Shown piece by piece: positions 17,452 through 25,973 of a stretch of DNA of 64,000 bases (the stretch's first letter is position 1; each line of letters opens with the position of its first letter). Below the pieces are notes generated by a model, which saw only the letters and a program-made list of their open reading frames with translations, made no database searches and was not told the origin of the DNA. The stretch is from an uncultured bacterium (GTDB lineage Bacteria > Muiribacteriota > Ozemobacteria > Ozemobacterales > Ozemobacteraceae). The stretch is from NCBI GenBank assembly GCA_937949615.1, contig CALEDQ010000008.1, positions 248,001-312,000 on the forward strand, given 5' to 3'. The position numbers and the translations under genes were made by a program.

Positions 17452-19643
17452 TTTTCTGATACCACTCCCATCTGCTCTGAATAAATCGATGACTGGTTGC
17501 GCCCCTTTTTCTTACATTCATAAAGGGCTGTATCGGCCTTGCGAATCAGCTCGAGCGCTTCGGTCGCGTGCAACGGGTATTCAGCGAGACCGATACTGAT
17601 CGTGACCTTCAGCGGGCTGGTATGGCCGGTAAATTCGTGCGACTCGATTGCCTGCCGCAGGCGTTCGGCAACTACCAGACCGCCTCTGGCATCGGTTTCG
17701 GGCAGCAGAGCGATCATTTCTTCGCCGCCATAGCGGGCCGCCATGTCGATATCTTCGCGCAGATTGCCACGAAAGATTGCTGCAACCTGTTTGAGCACTT
17801 CATCGCCGATCTGGTGCCCATAAGTATCGTTGAATTTTTTGAAATGGTCGATATCGAAGAACAGAATCGAAAATATCTTGCCGTAACGGCGGGCACGCTT
17901 GATTTCTTCGTTCAGGCGGTTTTTGAAATGCCTTACCAGATTGAGTCCGGTCAATCCATCAGTGATCGCCAGCTTGAAAAGCTTGGTATTATCGAGCACC
18001 AGAGCCGCCTGATTCGCCATTGTCTGCAGCAGGTCGGTATCGGCACGACTGAAGCCCTGCCCATCCTTGCGGTTGACAATGTTGATAACGCCAAAGGTCA
18101 CGTTCTTAACCTTCAGTGGCACACACACAAGCTGATTCACACGGTTTTTCTCATTGGCATACTGCTTAAAATCCTGATGCGAATCGGGGTCGTTGATGGT
18201 CGCCATTTCGCCGCTCTGCAGCACTTTGCCGGCAATCCCTTCACCGACTCTGATATTGATATTGCGGGCAAAATCATGCACCGCAACCGTCTGGCCGGCT
18301 TCGGCATCCCAGATGCGCACACGCTGCAATTCGAGAACTTCCTGATTTTCATCGATCAGCATCAATGAGCCACGGGTGGCGCAGGCAGCCTCGATAGCCT
18401 TGTCGATAATTACATCGAGCAGCTTTTCGAGATCGAGCCCGACTTCGACCATGGTGCGGCCAATCTTGTAAAGAACCCCGACTTCGAAAACCTTGCGATC
18501 GAGCTCGATATTCTTCTGTTCGATCGTGTCAGAGCGCAGTTTCAGTTCTTCGTAGGCAGCTTTCAGTTCGCGCATCTTATCTGCCAGGCTGTCGGCCATG
18601 AAGTTAAAATTGTTCGCCAGCTGCCCGACCTCATCGGTGTTGTTAACACTGATGCGCACATCATAACGGCCGGCGGCCAGTTCATTTGTGCCTCTCGTAA
18701 CCTGCAGAATCGGCAATGCAATGTTCTGCGAAATCATCAGCGCAATCACTACCGCGACCAGAATCGTGAAAAGAAGAATCCAGTAAAGATTACGCTGAAA
18801 AGCTTCGACCAGGGCATAGACTTCCTGCTGATCCTGCAGCAGTATCACTCGCCAGCCCAGCCCAACCACCGGCAGCATCGAGGCAAGAACCGGCTTTTTC
18901 AGACTTTCTGCAGTGGCAGAAAAAACACCGTTCGAAAAACTTCTGATCTGCTCGCCAAACAGATGCAAATCATTGTCATCAGAAGCCTCAGGCACCGACA
19001 TGACCGGAGCACCACCGGCATCGATGAGAAAAGCCCGGGTACTGTTACCCACAAGATTTTCGCTGATGATACTGGTCAGCAGAAAACGGTTCAGCTCGAT
19101 CACCAGCAGGCCATAGGTGTCATTGCTGCGATCACTGAGAGCCATAACAAGCGCTGGACCGCCGCCGATTTTAGAATCGAGCAGAACGTATTCACGACTT
19201 TTCGTTTCTGCCAGAATTCTCTCTGCATGAGGCAGCTCGCCGGCAATCGAAGCGACGGAACCACACAGCAGCCTGCCTGCAGAATCGTAAACCCCGATCC
19301 TTTCTATGGCAAAGTAACGCCGGTCGTGCTCCTGCGCCAGTATCGCGAGCTTTGCAAGATCACGGTCAAGTGCCGGCTCACTGTTAACGAGCAGTTGCGC
19401 AATTTCCTGCTGATGGCTGACGAACCGCTTCAGATCGATCGCCGTTTTTCGTGCATGCGCCAGCGAATTGCTGACAATTACATTGAGAAGGCCATTTGAA
19501 GCATTCTGCAGCATCACATAGCTGATATAAATCAACGGCGTCAGTGTGATGATGAGAAAGCTCACGACAAGTTTGGTTTTGATACTGTTTAAATAGGCGT
19601 GTACCCTGTTTATCAGGTTTTTCTCGCCATTCTGGTCCGGCAT
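17448..19643 (-). CDS. Membrane diguanylate cyclase: Cache-like sensor, HAMP, GAF, GGDEF
   Basis: This gene encodes 731 residues. The first helix is near 24-45, followed by a Cache-like periplasmic sensor to about 285, a second helix (about 287-308), HAMP (to about 360), coiled coil, GAF (about 400-560) and GGDEF (about 570-725). The active site reads RYGGEEM (GGEE at 639-642), compatible with an active cyclase making c-di-GMP. The product-inhibition RxxD site five residues upstream reads EDID, so canonical I-site feedback is probably missing. AGGA precedes the ATG. It heads a four-gene operon and overlaps the TAXI gene by four bases. Confidence 0.9.
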   Translation of the reverse strand: MPDQNGEKNLINRVHAYLNSIKTKLVVSFLIITLTPLIYISYVMLQNASNGLLNVIVSNSLAHARKTAIDLKRFVSHQQEIAQLLVNSEPALDRDLAKLAILAQEHDRRYFAIERIGVYDSAGRLLCGSVASIAGELPHAERILAETKSREYVLLDSKIGGGPALVMALSDRSNDTYGLLVIELNRFLLTSIISENLVGNSTRAFLIDAGGAPVMSVPEASDDNDLHLFGEQIRSFSNGVFSATAESLKKPVLASMLPVVGLGWRVILLQDQQEVYALVEAFQRNLYWILLFTILVAVVIALMISQNIALPILQVTRGTNELAAGRYDVRISVNNTDEVGQLANNFNFMADSLADKMRELKAAYEELKLRSDTIEQKNIELDRKVFEVGVLYKIGRTMVEVGLDLEKLLDVIIDKAIEAACATRGSLMLIDENQEVLELQRVRIWDAEAGQTVAVHDFARNINIRVGEGIAGKVLQSGEMATINDPDSHQDFKQYANEKNRVNQLVCVPLKVKNVTFGVINIVNRKDGQGFSRADTDLLQTMANQAALVLDNTKLFKLAITDGLTGLNLVRHFKNRLNEEIKRARRYGKIFSILFFDIDHFKKFNDTYGHQIGDEVLKQVAAIFRGNLREDIDMAARYGGEEMIALLPETDARGGLVVAERLRQAIESHEFTGHTSPLKVTISIGLAEYPLHATEALELIRKADTALYECKKKGRNQSSIYSEQMGVVSEK

Positions 19644-19679
19644 ATGGTTTTGTTCCTGACTTGCGACTTTGCAAAAATT

Positions 19680-19707
19680 TTTATCTGATTCAGGCAGTCT
19701 ACATCAA
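19680..19707 (-). promoter_or_regulatory. Possible promoter of the GGDEF-TAXI operon
   Basis: On the minus strand TTGATG (19702-19707) and GATAAA (19680-19685) are separated by 16 bases. The -10 lies about 36 bases upstream of the ATG at 19643. Confidence 0.35.
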
Positions 19708-19768
19708 GCCCTGAAACCATGCAACGCACAATCAGGGGAGCCGACGATAAAATGCACTCAGAGCGTCA

Positions 19769-20194
19769 TCAAACCATAGATTCACGCAGCAGACGGATAC
19801 CGATTTCGGTAAGCTCAACCATCTTCAGATCAGGAAGTGGCTCAAGTCGATGCCAGTCACAGCGATCAGTCGAGCCAGAAAGTTCGTGCCGCAGCTCTCC
19901 ACCTATTATGTCGGCATGATAAATAATTCTGATCCCCTGAAAGTCTTCGTAGTCACGTTTAACCACAATCGAATCTATACCGGCAACATTTTTCACCTTG
20001 ATTTTCAAGCCCGTCTCTTCTTCGACCTCTCGAACTACAGCTTCTTCAGGGCTTTCGCCAAATTCAAGCCCGCCACCCGGAAGGGTCCAGCAGCCTTCCC
20101 ATTCCGGCAGTTCCTTCGACAAACGGCAGAGCAGAACCCGCCCGTTGTCATGCAAAAGAGCATAAGCAGCGATTCTCAGCCTTTGCACCTTCAT
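19769..20194 (-). CDS. Nudix hydrolase
   Basis: This gene encodes 141 residues. The Nudix box is complete: GLEFGESPEEAVV then REVEEETGL, which provides the Mg-binding REx2E2xG core. The upstream WTLPGGG is also standard. Length and layout are those of MutT-like nucleoside diphosphate-X pyrophosphatases; the substrate cannot be assigned. GGGAGGG precedes the ATG. The gene stands alone on the minus strand between two unrelated units. Confidence 0.9.
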   Translation of the reverse strand: MKVQRLRIAAYALLHDNGRVLLCRLSKELPEWEGCWTLPGGGLEFGESPEEAVVREVEEETGLKIKVKNVAGIDSIVVKRDYEDFQGIRIIYHADIIGGELRHELSGSTDRCDWHRLEPLPDLKMVELTEIGIRLLRESMV

Positions 20195-20348
20195 CCGGCC
20201 CTCCCTCTTTCTGTAACCCTGACAGTGTGTAGAGAAATATCACAGCGCAATTCAGAGCATATTGTCAGCATGATAACAGCCTGCAGCCATTGTAACAACA
20301 ACGACTGAAAAAAACCTCACCGATTCATCAGCGGTTGCCACAGCAGAT

Positions 20349-20660
20349 ATGACTGCGACTATCCACCCTGCCGGCCTGCTGATGCCGGTTCTTGCCGGTG
20401 CAGTCACCCTGTTTTTCTGGCGCCTTATCGCAATCTTTCTAAGGCGCCGGTCTGCCATAAAATCAAGACGAACCGAATACCTGCAGCAACACCCGGAACC
20501 CCTTAAGGAAATACGCGACTGCATCATGCAGGGAAAATATGATGCGCGGATGGCTCCGGCAGAGCTCGAGCTGGTGGCGGGCATGAACATATTTTCAGAT
20601 ATAAAAAATCGAACCCTGATCTTCTTCATCGGCGATCTTCGTCGACAGCAGAAAAAATAA
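20349..20660 (+). CDS. Small putative membrane protein
   Basis: This gene encodes 103 residues with one membrane segment (about 8-30, LLMPVLAGAVTLFFW) followed by a basic, soluble tail. There is no good ribosome site before ATG 20349 and no recognised family. The opposite-strand frame is longer but has a less protein-like composition. I report it as the best coding candidate in this gap, with limited confidence. Confidence 0.4.
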   Translation: MTATIHPAGLLMPVLAGAVTLFFWRLIAIFLRRRSAIKSRRTEYLQQHPEPLKEIRDCIMQGKYDARMAPAELELVAGMNIFSDIKNRTLIFFIGDLRRQQKK

Positions 20661-20699
20661 AACTTTCCCAACCAAGAAGAATTGCACGACAGATTTTGA

Positions 20700-20728
20700 T
20701 TGAACGGTTGGACAGGTCCTGCTAAAAT
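20700..20728 (+). promoter_or_regulatory. Sigma-70-type promoter of the NMT1 hybrid kinase gene
   Basis: TTGAAC (20700-20705) and TAAAAT (20723-20728) are separated by exactly 17 bases, about 45 bases upstream of ATG 20773. Confidence 0.6.
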
Positions 20729-20772
20729 ATAAAAAAATAATATTCTGAAAGATCAGCACAGGATCAAGGACG

Positions 20773-23448
20773 ATGCTTTCCCCCGCTATAATCAGCCATC
20801 GGTGCCGACATAAGGCTTTTTGCACCTTCTTTCTTCTGTTGCTTGCCTTTAACTGCCTTATAACCTCAGCAGCTGCAGACTCTTCCGGGCTGCCGGTCAT
20901 AAATATGCAGCTGAAATGGAAACATCAATTTCAGTTTGCCGGCTATTACGCAGCGGTCGAGAAGGGTTTTTATCGAGAAGAAGGCTTCGAAGTCAACCTC
21001 ATCGAGGCCCCAGAGACAGGCGAACCAGCCATGGAAGTCATCAACGGCCGGGCTGAATTCGGCACAACCGGCCCTGACATACTGTTGCAGCGAGCCAAGG
21101 GGCACCCGGTCGTCGCGCTGGCAGTCTTTTTTCAGCATTCACCGATGGTTCTTCTCGCACGCAAAGAGTCGGGCATCAACAGTATTCACGACCTGGCCGG
21201 CAAAAAAGTCATGATAGAGCACGCATCGGCTGAACTTGAGGCATATTTTCAGGTTGAACGCCTCACCCCGGATAAATACACACGTCTCGCCCACACCCAC
21301 GCTCCCAATGATTTCATATCCGGAAGAGTAGACGCCATCTCGGCATACAGCAGCGACGAACCTTTTCTGATCAGCGAGACCGGCTGTGAGTATATAACAC
21401 TGAGCCCAAGATCGGCAGGTATCGACTTTTATGGCGACCTGCTTTTTACAACGCAACAGCAGATAGATAACAATCCTGACCGGGTAAAGGCCTTTATCAG
21501 AGCCTCTAAACGCGGCTGGGAATACGCTCTGCATCACCCCGAAGAGATTATCGATCTGATTCTGGCAAAGTATTCAAAACGCCACAGTCGTGAACATCTG
21601 CTTTTTGAGGCCCGCGAAACCCAGCGCCTGGTTTTTGCCGAAATCGTCGAAGTCGGCTACATGAATCCCGGTCGCTGGCGCTTTATTGCCGATACCTATG
21701 CCTCACTCGGCATGATGCCCAAAGACTATTCTCTCAGCGATTTTCTCTACAATCCAGACCCAACCATCGATATGCGGCGAATATACAATATCGCCATCAC
21801 CCTGTTTGTTTTAATGATTCTGGGTTTCAACTTCGCGCTGTCGCACCTGGTCAAAAAACGCACCCAGCAGCTGTCAATCGCCAAGGAGAACGCCGAAGCC
21901 GCCAACCGTGCCAAGTCGCAGTTTCTTGCCAATATGAGCCATGAGCTGCGTACACCACTTAATGGCGTTATTGGCTTCACTGAACTACTCGTCAGTTCGC
22001 CGCTCGACACCGTGCAGCGGCAATATGCTCAGAACGCCAACATTTCAGCCCACGCTCTGCTTGGTATCATCAACAACATTCTCGACTTCTCGAAAATCGA
22101 GGCGGGCAGAATCGACCTCGAAACCATCAAAACCGACCTGATAAGGCTGATGGAACAGACAATTTCAATAGTCAGATGTCAAGCCGAAAAAAAAGGCCTC
22201 GAACTCCTGCTCAACATCCCCCCCGAAACACCCAGATTCATTTTTTCTGACCCGGTTCGACTGGGGCAGGTTCTCATCAATCTGCTGGGCAACGCCGCCA
22301 AATTCACCGAAAAAGGCGAAATTGAGCTGCGGGTTGAATTCAAGCCAGAAAACACCACCACCGGCTATTTTAACTTTTTTGTGCGCGATACCGGCCTCGG
22401 CATCGAAAAGCACGACCGCGAAAATATTTTCAAGGAATTTACCCAGGCAGACAGCTCGGCTACCCGCAAGTTCGGCGGCACCGGCCTTGGTCTGGCGATT
22501 TCCCGCACACTCATAGAAAAAATGGGTGGAAAAATCGATTTCATCTCTGAACCCGGTGTCGGAAGCATGTTCTTTTTCTCGCTGAAATGCCGCTTTGAGA
22601 ATGGCGAGCCTCTGGCAACAAAAGACATCGAAGGAATCAAAAAAATTCTGCTGGTGGATGACAGCAAAGATAATCTGACAATACTGCATCGAACCCTGGA
22701 GCACTGGCAAATAAATGCTCAAACCTGCACCAGCGGTAAAGAGGCGCTCAATAAGCTTACGAGCGGCGAAACCTTCGATGTAATCATCATCGATTACATG
22801 ATGCCTGAAATGAATGGTATCGAAACCATCAGGCAGATACGGCAGAAATGTGCCAGAACCGGCAGCAGGCAACCATTCATTCTTCTTTACAGTTCAATCG
22901 ACAATTCATTTGTTTCAGAAGAATGCAAAAATCTAAATGTCCAGCTTAAGCTGGTCAAGCCGGTCAGAGCCGATGACCTTTTTGCCTGCCTCTGTCAGAT
23001 TTCTCAGAAGCCGATTGAGGTATCGCAGGTGGTCACTCGCCCGGAGTCTTTGACGAATGTCAAAAAATCCCCACATGTTCTGGTTGTTGAAGATGTGGCT
23101 ATGAACCGCATTCTGGTCTGCGAGCTCGTAAAAAAACTCATCCCCGACTCGGTCGTGATCGAAGCCACAAATGGCCGCGAAGCCATAGAGCGCTTTCAGC
23201 ATGACAAATTCGACCTGATTTTCATGGATATCCAGATGCCGGTTCTCGATGGTTATTCGGCGAGCTGCGAAATCAGAAGAATCGAAGACACTTCAGCAGC
23301 GGCGAGAACTCCGATTGTCGCCCTTACAGCCAGCGCCGTCAAAGGTGAATACGAGAAATGCATTGCCGCCGGCATGGATGAATTTATCACCAAACCAGTC
23401 GATCCGCATCACTTCACCAGAATTTTCCAGACTTATCTGAAAATGTAA
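20773..23448 (+). CDS. NMT1/SBP-domain hybrid sensor histidine kinase
   Basis: This gene encodes 891 residues. A signal peptide (1-36) is followed by an NMT1/ThiY-type periplasmic binding domain (about 40-300: LKWKHQFQFAGYYAAVEKGF, then EFGTTGPDIL). A helix lies near 338-356. HisKA follows with the phosphorylated His390 in MSHELRTPLNG, then HATPase with NAAKF, DTGLGI and GTGLGLAIS. Two receiver domains follow, with Asp674 in IIIDYMMPEM and Asp819 in FMDIQMPVLDG. No HPt domain is present, so the relay needs an outside phosphotransferase. The input fold normally binds thiamine-precursor-like or aromatic ligands for ABC import. The gene is monocistronic between a promoter at 20700 and a strong terminator. 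Confidence 0.93.
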   Translation: MLSPAIISHRCRHKAFCTFFLLLLAFNCLITSAAADSSGLPVINMQLKWKHQFQFAGYYAAVEKGFYREEGFEVNLIEAPETGEPAMEVINGRAEFGTTGPDILLQRAKGHPVVALAVFFQHSPMVLLARKESGINSIHDLAGKKVMIEHASAELEAYFQVERLTPDKYTRLAHTHAPNDFISGRVDAISAYSSDEPFLISETGCEYITLSPRSAGIDFYGDLLFTTQQQIDNNPDRVKAFIRASKRGWEYALHHPEEIIDLILAKYSKRHSREHLLFEARETQRLVFAEIVEVGYMNPGRWRFIADTYASLGMMPKDYSLSDFLYNPDPTIDMRRIYNIAITLFVLMILGFNFALSHLVKKRTQQLSIAKENAEAANRAKSQFLANMSHELRTPLNGVIGFTELLVSSPLDTVQRQYAQNANISAHALLGIINNILDFSKIEAGRIDLETIKTDLIRLMEQTISIVRCQAEKKGLELLLNIPPETPRFIFSDPVRLGQVLINLLGNAAKFTEKGEIELRVEFKPENTTTGYFNFFVRDTGLGIEKHDRENIFKEFTQADSSATRKFGGTGLGLAISRTLIEKMGGKIDFISEPGVGSMFFFSLKCRFENGEPLATKDIEGIKKILLVDDSKDNLTILHRTLEHWQINAQTCTSGKEALNKLTSGETFDVIIIDYMMPEMNGIETIRQIRQKCARTGSRQPFILLYSSIDNSFVSEECKNLNVQLKLVKPVRADDLFACLCQISQKPIEVSQVVTRPESLTNVKKSPHVLVVEDVAMNRILVCELVKKLIPDSVVIEATNGREAIERFQHDKFDLIFMDIQMPVLDGYSASCEIRRIEDTSAAARTPIVALTASAVKGEYEKCIAAGMDEFITKPVDPHHFTRIFQTYLKM

Positions 23449-23456
23449 CAGAGCAA

Positions 23457-23497
23457 AAAACCGCCCCGCAACTCAATTGTGCGGGGCGGTTTTGTTT
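23457..23497 (+). terminator. Bidirectional terminator
   Basis: A 13-bp stem (AAAACCGCCCCGC, then GCGGGGCGGTTTT) flanks an 11-base loop. U-tracts on both strands allow it to end both the kinase gene and the convergent small secreted-protein gene. Confidence 0.9.
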
Positions 23498-23520
23498 TGC
23501 TTCAGATCTTATCGCAAGAA

Positions 23521-23904
23521 TCAGAGGCTGCCATGAACCTGCAGAAATTTGACTCTTTCGTTGAGAGAGATTTCTACCTGATAACCAAGGTCTCTGTAAG
23601 TGCCCTGGCTGGCTTTGTATGATTCAACAACGGCGCGGGCGGCTTCGACTTCTTTGGCGGTTTCGATGCTGCTGATTTCGGTGGTGATGGTTTTCCAGGC
23701 TTCGCCAAGGCGTTTGTTCATTTCGCCAAACATCGGGTTGGTCCAGGGCTTGGGCATACCGGGGTGCATCAGATGATTGAGATATTCACCGGCATAAGCT
23801 GCACTATCCATGGCCTTCGACAAATTGCTGGTATTCAGAGCAAAAACCGGCAGAGTCATGACCACGAGCAGAGCCACAAGCACGAGACGCATAATTTTAT
23901 TCAT
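23521..23904 (-). CDS. Small secreted protein of unknown function
   Basis: I choose ATG 23904 (127 residues) because GGAG lies nine bases upstream and a signal peptide follows at once (MNKIMRLVLVALLVVMTLPV, cleavage near VFA). The longer in-frame start at 23955 would place 17 basic residues before the signal. The mature protein of about 105 residues is helical, with no cysteines and no recognised family. It is probably periplasmic. Confidence 0.7.
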   Translation of the reverse strand: MNKIMRLVLVALLVVMTLPVFALNTSNLSKAMDSAAYAGEYLNHLMHPGMPKPWTNPMFGEMNKRLGEAWKTITTEISSIETAKEVEAARAVVESYKASQGTYRDLGYQVEISLNERVKFLQVHGSL

Positions 23905-24105
23905 TTTCTTTCTCCTGATGTTTTTAGTTGGTGACCGCAGTAAAGCAAAAGCCATGCCAACCCCATAACACGCATCAGATAAAGCTTTTTTCGATTGTAC
24001 CCCGCGACTATGTTAAAAATTTAACAAGCCGGCCGCCGAAAACCCGGCAACCGCATTTGCTTCAATTCTACTTTGCAGAAATAAATAGATAATATTAAAA
24101 TAAAC

Positions 24106-24143
24106 TTGCGCTTTTATAGATTTTTGTTTAATATATCTATAAA
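24106..24143 (+). promoter_or_regulatory. Promoter with inverted-repeat operator before the DUF2087 regulator
   Basis: TTGCGC (24106-24111) and TAATAT (24129-24134) are 17 bases apart. A perfect 9-bp inverted repeat, TTTATAGAT (24113-24121) and ATCTATAAA (24135-24143), has one arm in the spacer and one directly after the -10. That is where a repressor would block the polymerase. Autoregulation by the downstream regulator is inferred. Confidence 0.55.
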
Positions 24144-24185
24144 TAAACCGATATTATTATTATAAATCTAAAAGGAGCCATAATT

Positions 24186-24941
24186 ATGAAAACCCGCGAC
24201 GACCTGTTCGACCTGCCGGTCGAAATTCTCAAACAGGGCTTCAACGATCACACAAACCACCTCGAATGCCTGGCCTGCGGTCGTGAAATCGAAAAAGGGC
24301 TGATCTATCGCGATGGCGAAACCCTCTACGAAGCGCACCGCTTCATGCAGCTGCACATCAGCCGCTCACATGGCTCGGTCTTCGAATTTCTGCTGGGGCT
24401 CGACAAAAAAAGCACCGGCCTGTCTGAGCATCAGACAGAACTGCTGACCCGCTTCTACAAAGGTCTTTCCGACCAGCAGATTCAACAGGAAATGCAGATA
24501 GGCAGCATTTCAACCATACGTAACCACCGTTTTTCACTAAAAGAAAAAGAAAGGCAGGCTAAAATGTTTCTAACCCTGATGACGCTCCTGCGCGAGCGCG
24601 AAAACGAAAAACCCCGCTACATTCAACCGCACGAAACCGCGACCATGGTCGATGACCGCTATAAAGTGACCGAAGAAGAAAGCGAAAAACTGCTGAAAAA
24701 GTATTTTCCCGATGGTTTGAACGGCCCCCTCAAAACCTTCGTGCTGAAAGAAAAATGCAAACTCGTCGTGCTGCGCCACATCGCACAGCGCTTCGAGCAC
24801 AACCGCATCTATAACGAAAAAGAAGTGAACGCCATTCTTCAGGAAGTCTACAGCGACTACGTGACCATCCGTCGCTACCTGATCGAATACGGTTTTATGG
24901 ACCGCAAACCCGACTGCAGCGCTTACTGGCGCAAAAGCTGA
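24186..24941 (+). CDS. DUF2087-domain regulatory protein with zinc-finger-like N-terminus
   Basis: This gene encodes 251 residues, with AAGGAG nine bases before the ATG. The N-terminus has CLACG followed by several histidines (about residues 28-62), a possible zinc site. A middle segment, LTRFYKGLSDQQIQQEMQIGSISTIRNHRF in two parts around residues 85-118, looks like a LuxR-type helix-turn-helix. The C-terminus is a typical DUF2087 domain (KYFPDGLNGPLKTF, then IYNEKEVNAIL, then IRRYLIEYGFMDR). DUF2087 proteins are usually transcription regulators. A hairpin terminator follows, so it is monocistronic. The upstream region is strongly AT-rich with a palindromic element. Confidence 0.85.
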   Translation: MKTRDDLFDLPVEILKQGFNDHTNHLECLACGREIEKGLIYRDGETLYEAHRFMQLHISRSHGSVFEFLLGLDKKSTGLSEHQTELLTRFYKGLSDQQIQQEMQIGSISTIRNHRFSLKEKERQAKMFLTLMTLLRERENEKPRYIQPHETATMVDDRYKVTEEESEKLLKKYFPDGLNGPLKTFVLKEKCKLVVLRHIAQRFEHNRIYNEKEVNAILQEVYSDYVTIRRYLIEYGFMDRKPDCSAYWRKS

Positions 24942-24969
24942 CCAGACAATCGCCGACAGTCTGCAAAAC

Positions 24970-25002
24970 AGCCTGGCCGGAAAACCGGCCAGGCTTTCTT
25001 TT
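24970..25002 (+). terminator. Bidirectional terminator
   Basis: A perfect 11-bp stem (AGCCTGGCCGG at 24970-24980, CCGGCCAGGCT at 24985-24995) with an AAAA loop and TTCTTTT tail lies between the DUF2087 gene and the end of the sulfite-reduction operon. Confidence 0.88.
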
Positions 25003-25973
25003 CAGATGCGGGCGACGGCAAGAAATACAGCGTGCAGTGAGATTATCAAAACGATGAACACGGCCCGCGCCTTTTCTTTATCGAGCAACGGCAGACGGTA
25101 ACCGATCTGGCCGCTGTGGCAAGCCGAAACGCAGTCGCCACAGAGTGTACACGACCACCCGACCTGCCGTTTCAGAATATTATCGCGTTCGAGAGCCGAA
25201 TAACGGCAGACACGCCGGCACTGCATACATGCTGTACAGCCGGCATCAATACGCATGCGCCAGGGTGAAAGGCGACCCAGCCAGTTGCCGACCAGGCCCA
25301 CCGGGCAGAATGCCGTACAATGTGCCATCAGACCAAGCCGCCGTGAAGCTGCCAGCATGACCCCGACCCCGGCCAGGCCGAATACGGCTGCCAGAAGAAG
25401 TGCCGCCTGCCAGCCAACCGCAAAATAGCGCAGCAGAGCGGCACAGGCGATAACCAGTAATAAAATGCCGTGGCGCACCAGCGACCAGCGGCCGGGCAAT
25501 TGGGCCGGTTCTTTTTGAACACGGCTGCAGAAGTCATCCCAGGCACCGATATAGCAGAGATGACTGCACCAGGCCGTACCGACCAGCAATGCCGTTATCG
25601 TAAACAGAATCGTCATGAAAAAGTCGCTACCGCGATAGATCGGCCCGGCAACGATCAGCGCCGGCACCGGCAGGTGCAGTTTGCCGGTCATCAGCAACCG
25701 CTCGATACCGGCAAGCCCTAAAAACAGCTGCAGAAAAAAGACCAGCGAGAACAGCAGCCAGATGCGGGGCCTGAGCCGCCGCGCTGTCATTGGATCGGCC
25801 ATCCGCCAGGCAAGCAGACCTGCATAAATAGACATGACCACAATCTGCACCCAGCCGGCGCCTGGATAAAAGCGTTCGGCCAGCAGCAGTGGCAGTCTCG
25901 GAAAAACCTGCACAGGCACCAGCAGCAGCGCAGTGAGCACAGAGGCGGACAGTCCGCTCAGCCGGGGGTTCAT
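25002..25973 (-). CDS. NapH-like membrane ferredoxin
   Basis: This gene encodes 323 residues with about six membrane helices. Cysteine pairs in the loops (WCSHLCYIGAW, HCTAFCPVGLV) are followed by two [4Fe-4S] ferredoxin motifs, CTACMQCRRVC and CTLCGDCVSAC, near residues 245-290. This is the NapH/CcoG-like arrangement, in which the protein passes electrons from the quinone pool to a partner reductase. Its start overlaps the FNT gene end by four bases (ATGA), placing it in the asr operon. It may connect sulfite reduction to menaquinol, which is an inference; the AsrABC enzyme itself uses NADH. Confidence 0.85.
   Translation of the reverse strand: MNPRLSGLSASVLTALLLVPVQVFPRLPLLLAERFYPGAGWVQIVVMSIYAGLLAWRMADPMTARRLRPRIWLLFSLVFFLQLFLGLAGIERLLMTGKLHLPVPALIVAGPIYRGSDFFMTILFTITALLVGTAWCSHLCYIGAWDDFCSRVQKEPAQLPGRWSLVRHGILLLVIACAALLRYFAVGWQAALLLAAVFGLAGVGVMLAASRRLGLMAHCTAFCPVGLVGNWLGRLSPWRMRIDAGCTACMQCRRVCRYSALERDNILKRQVGWSCTLCGDCVSACHSGQIGYRLPLLDKEKARAVFIVLIISLHAVFLAVARI

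Noticed and set aside
20252..20671. Minus-strand frame of 139 codons
   Set aside because: Its translation is Arg/Cys/Ser-rich with no recognisable fold; the shorter opposite-strand frame is a better, though weak, candidate.
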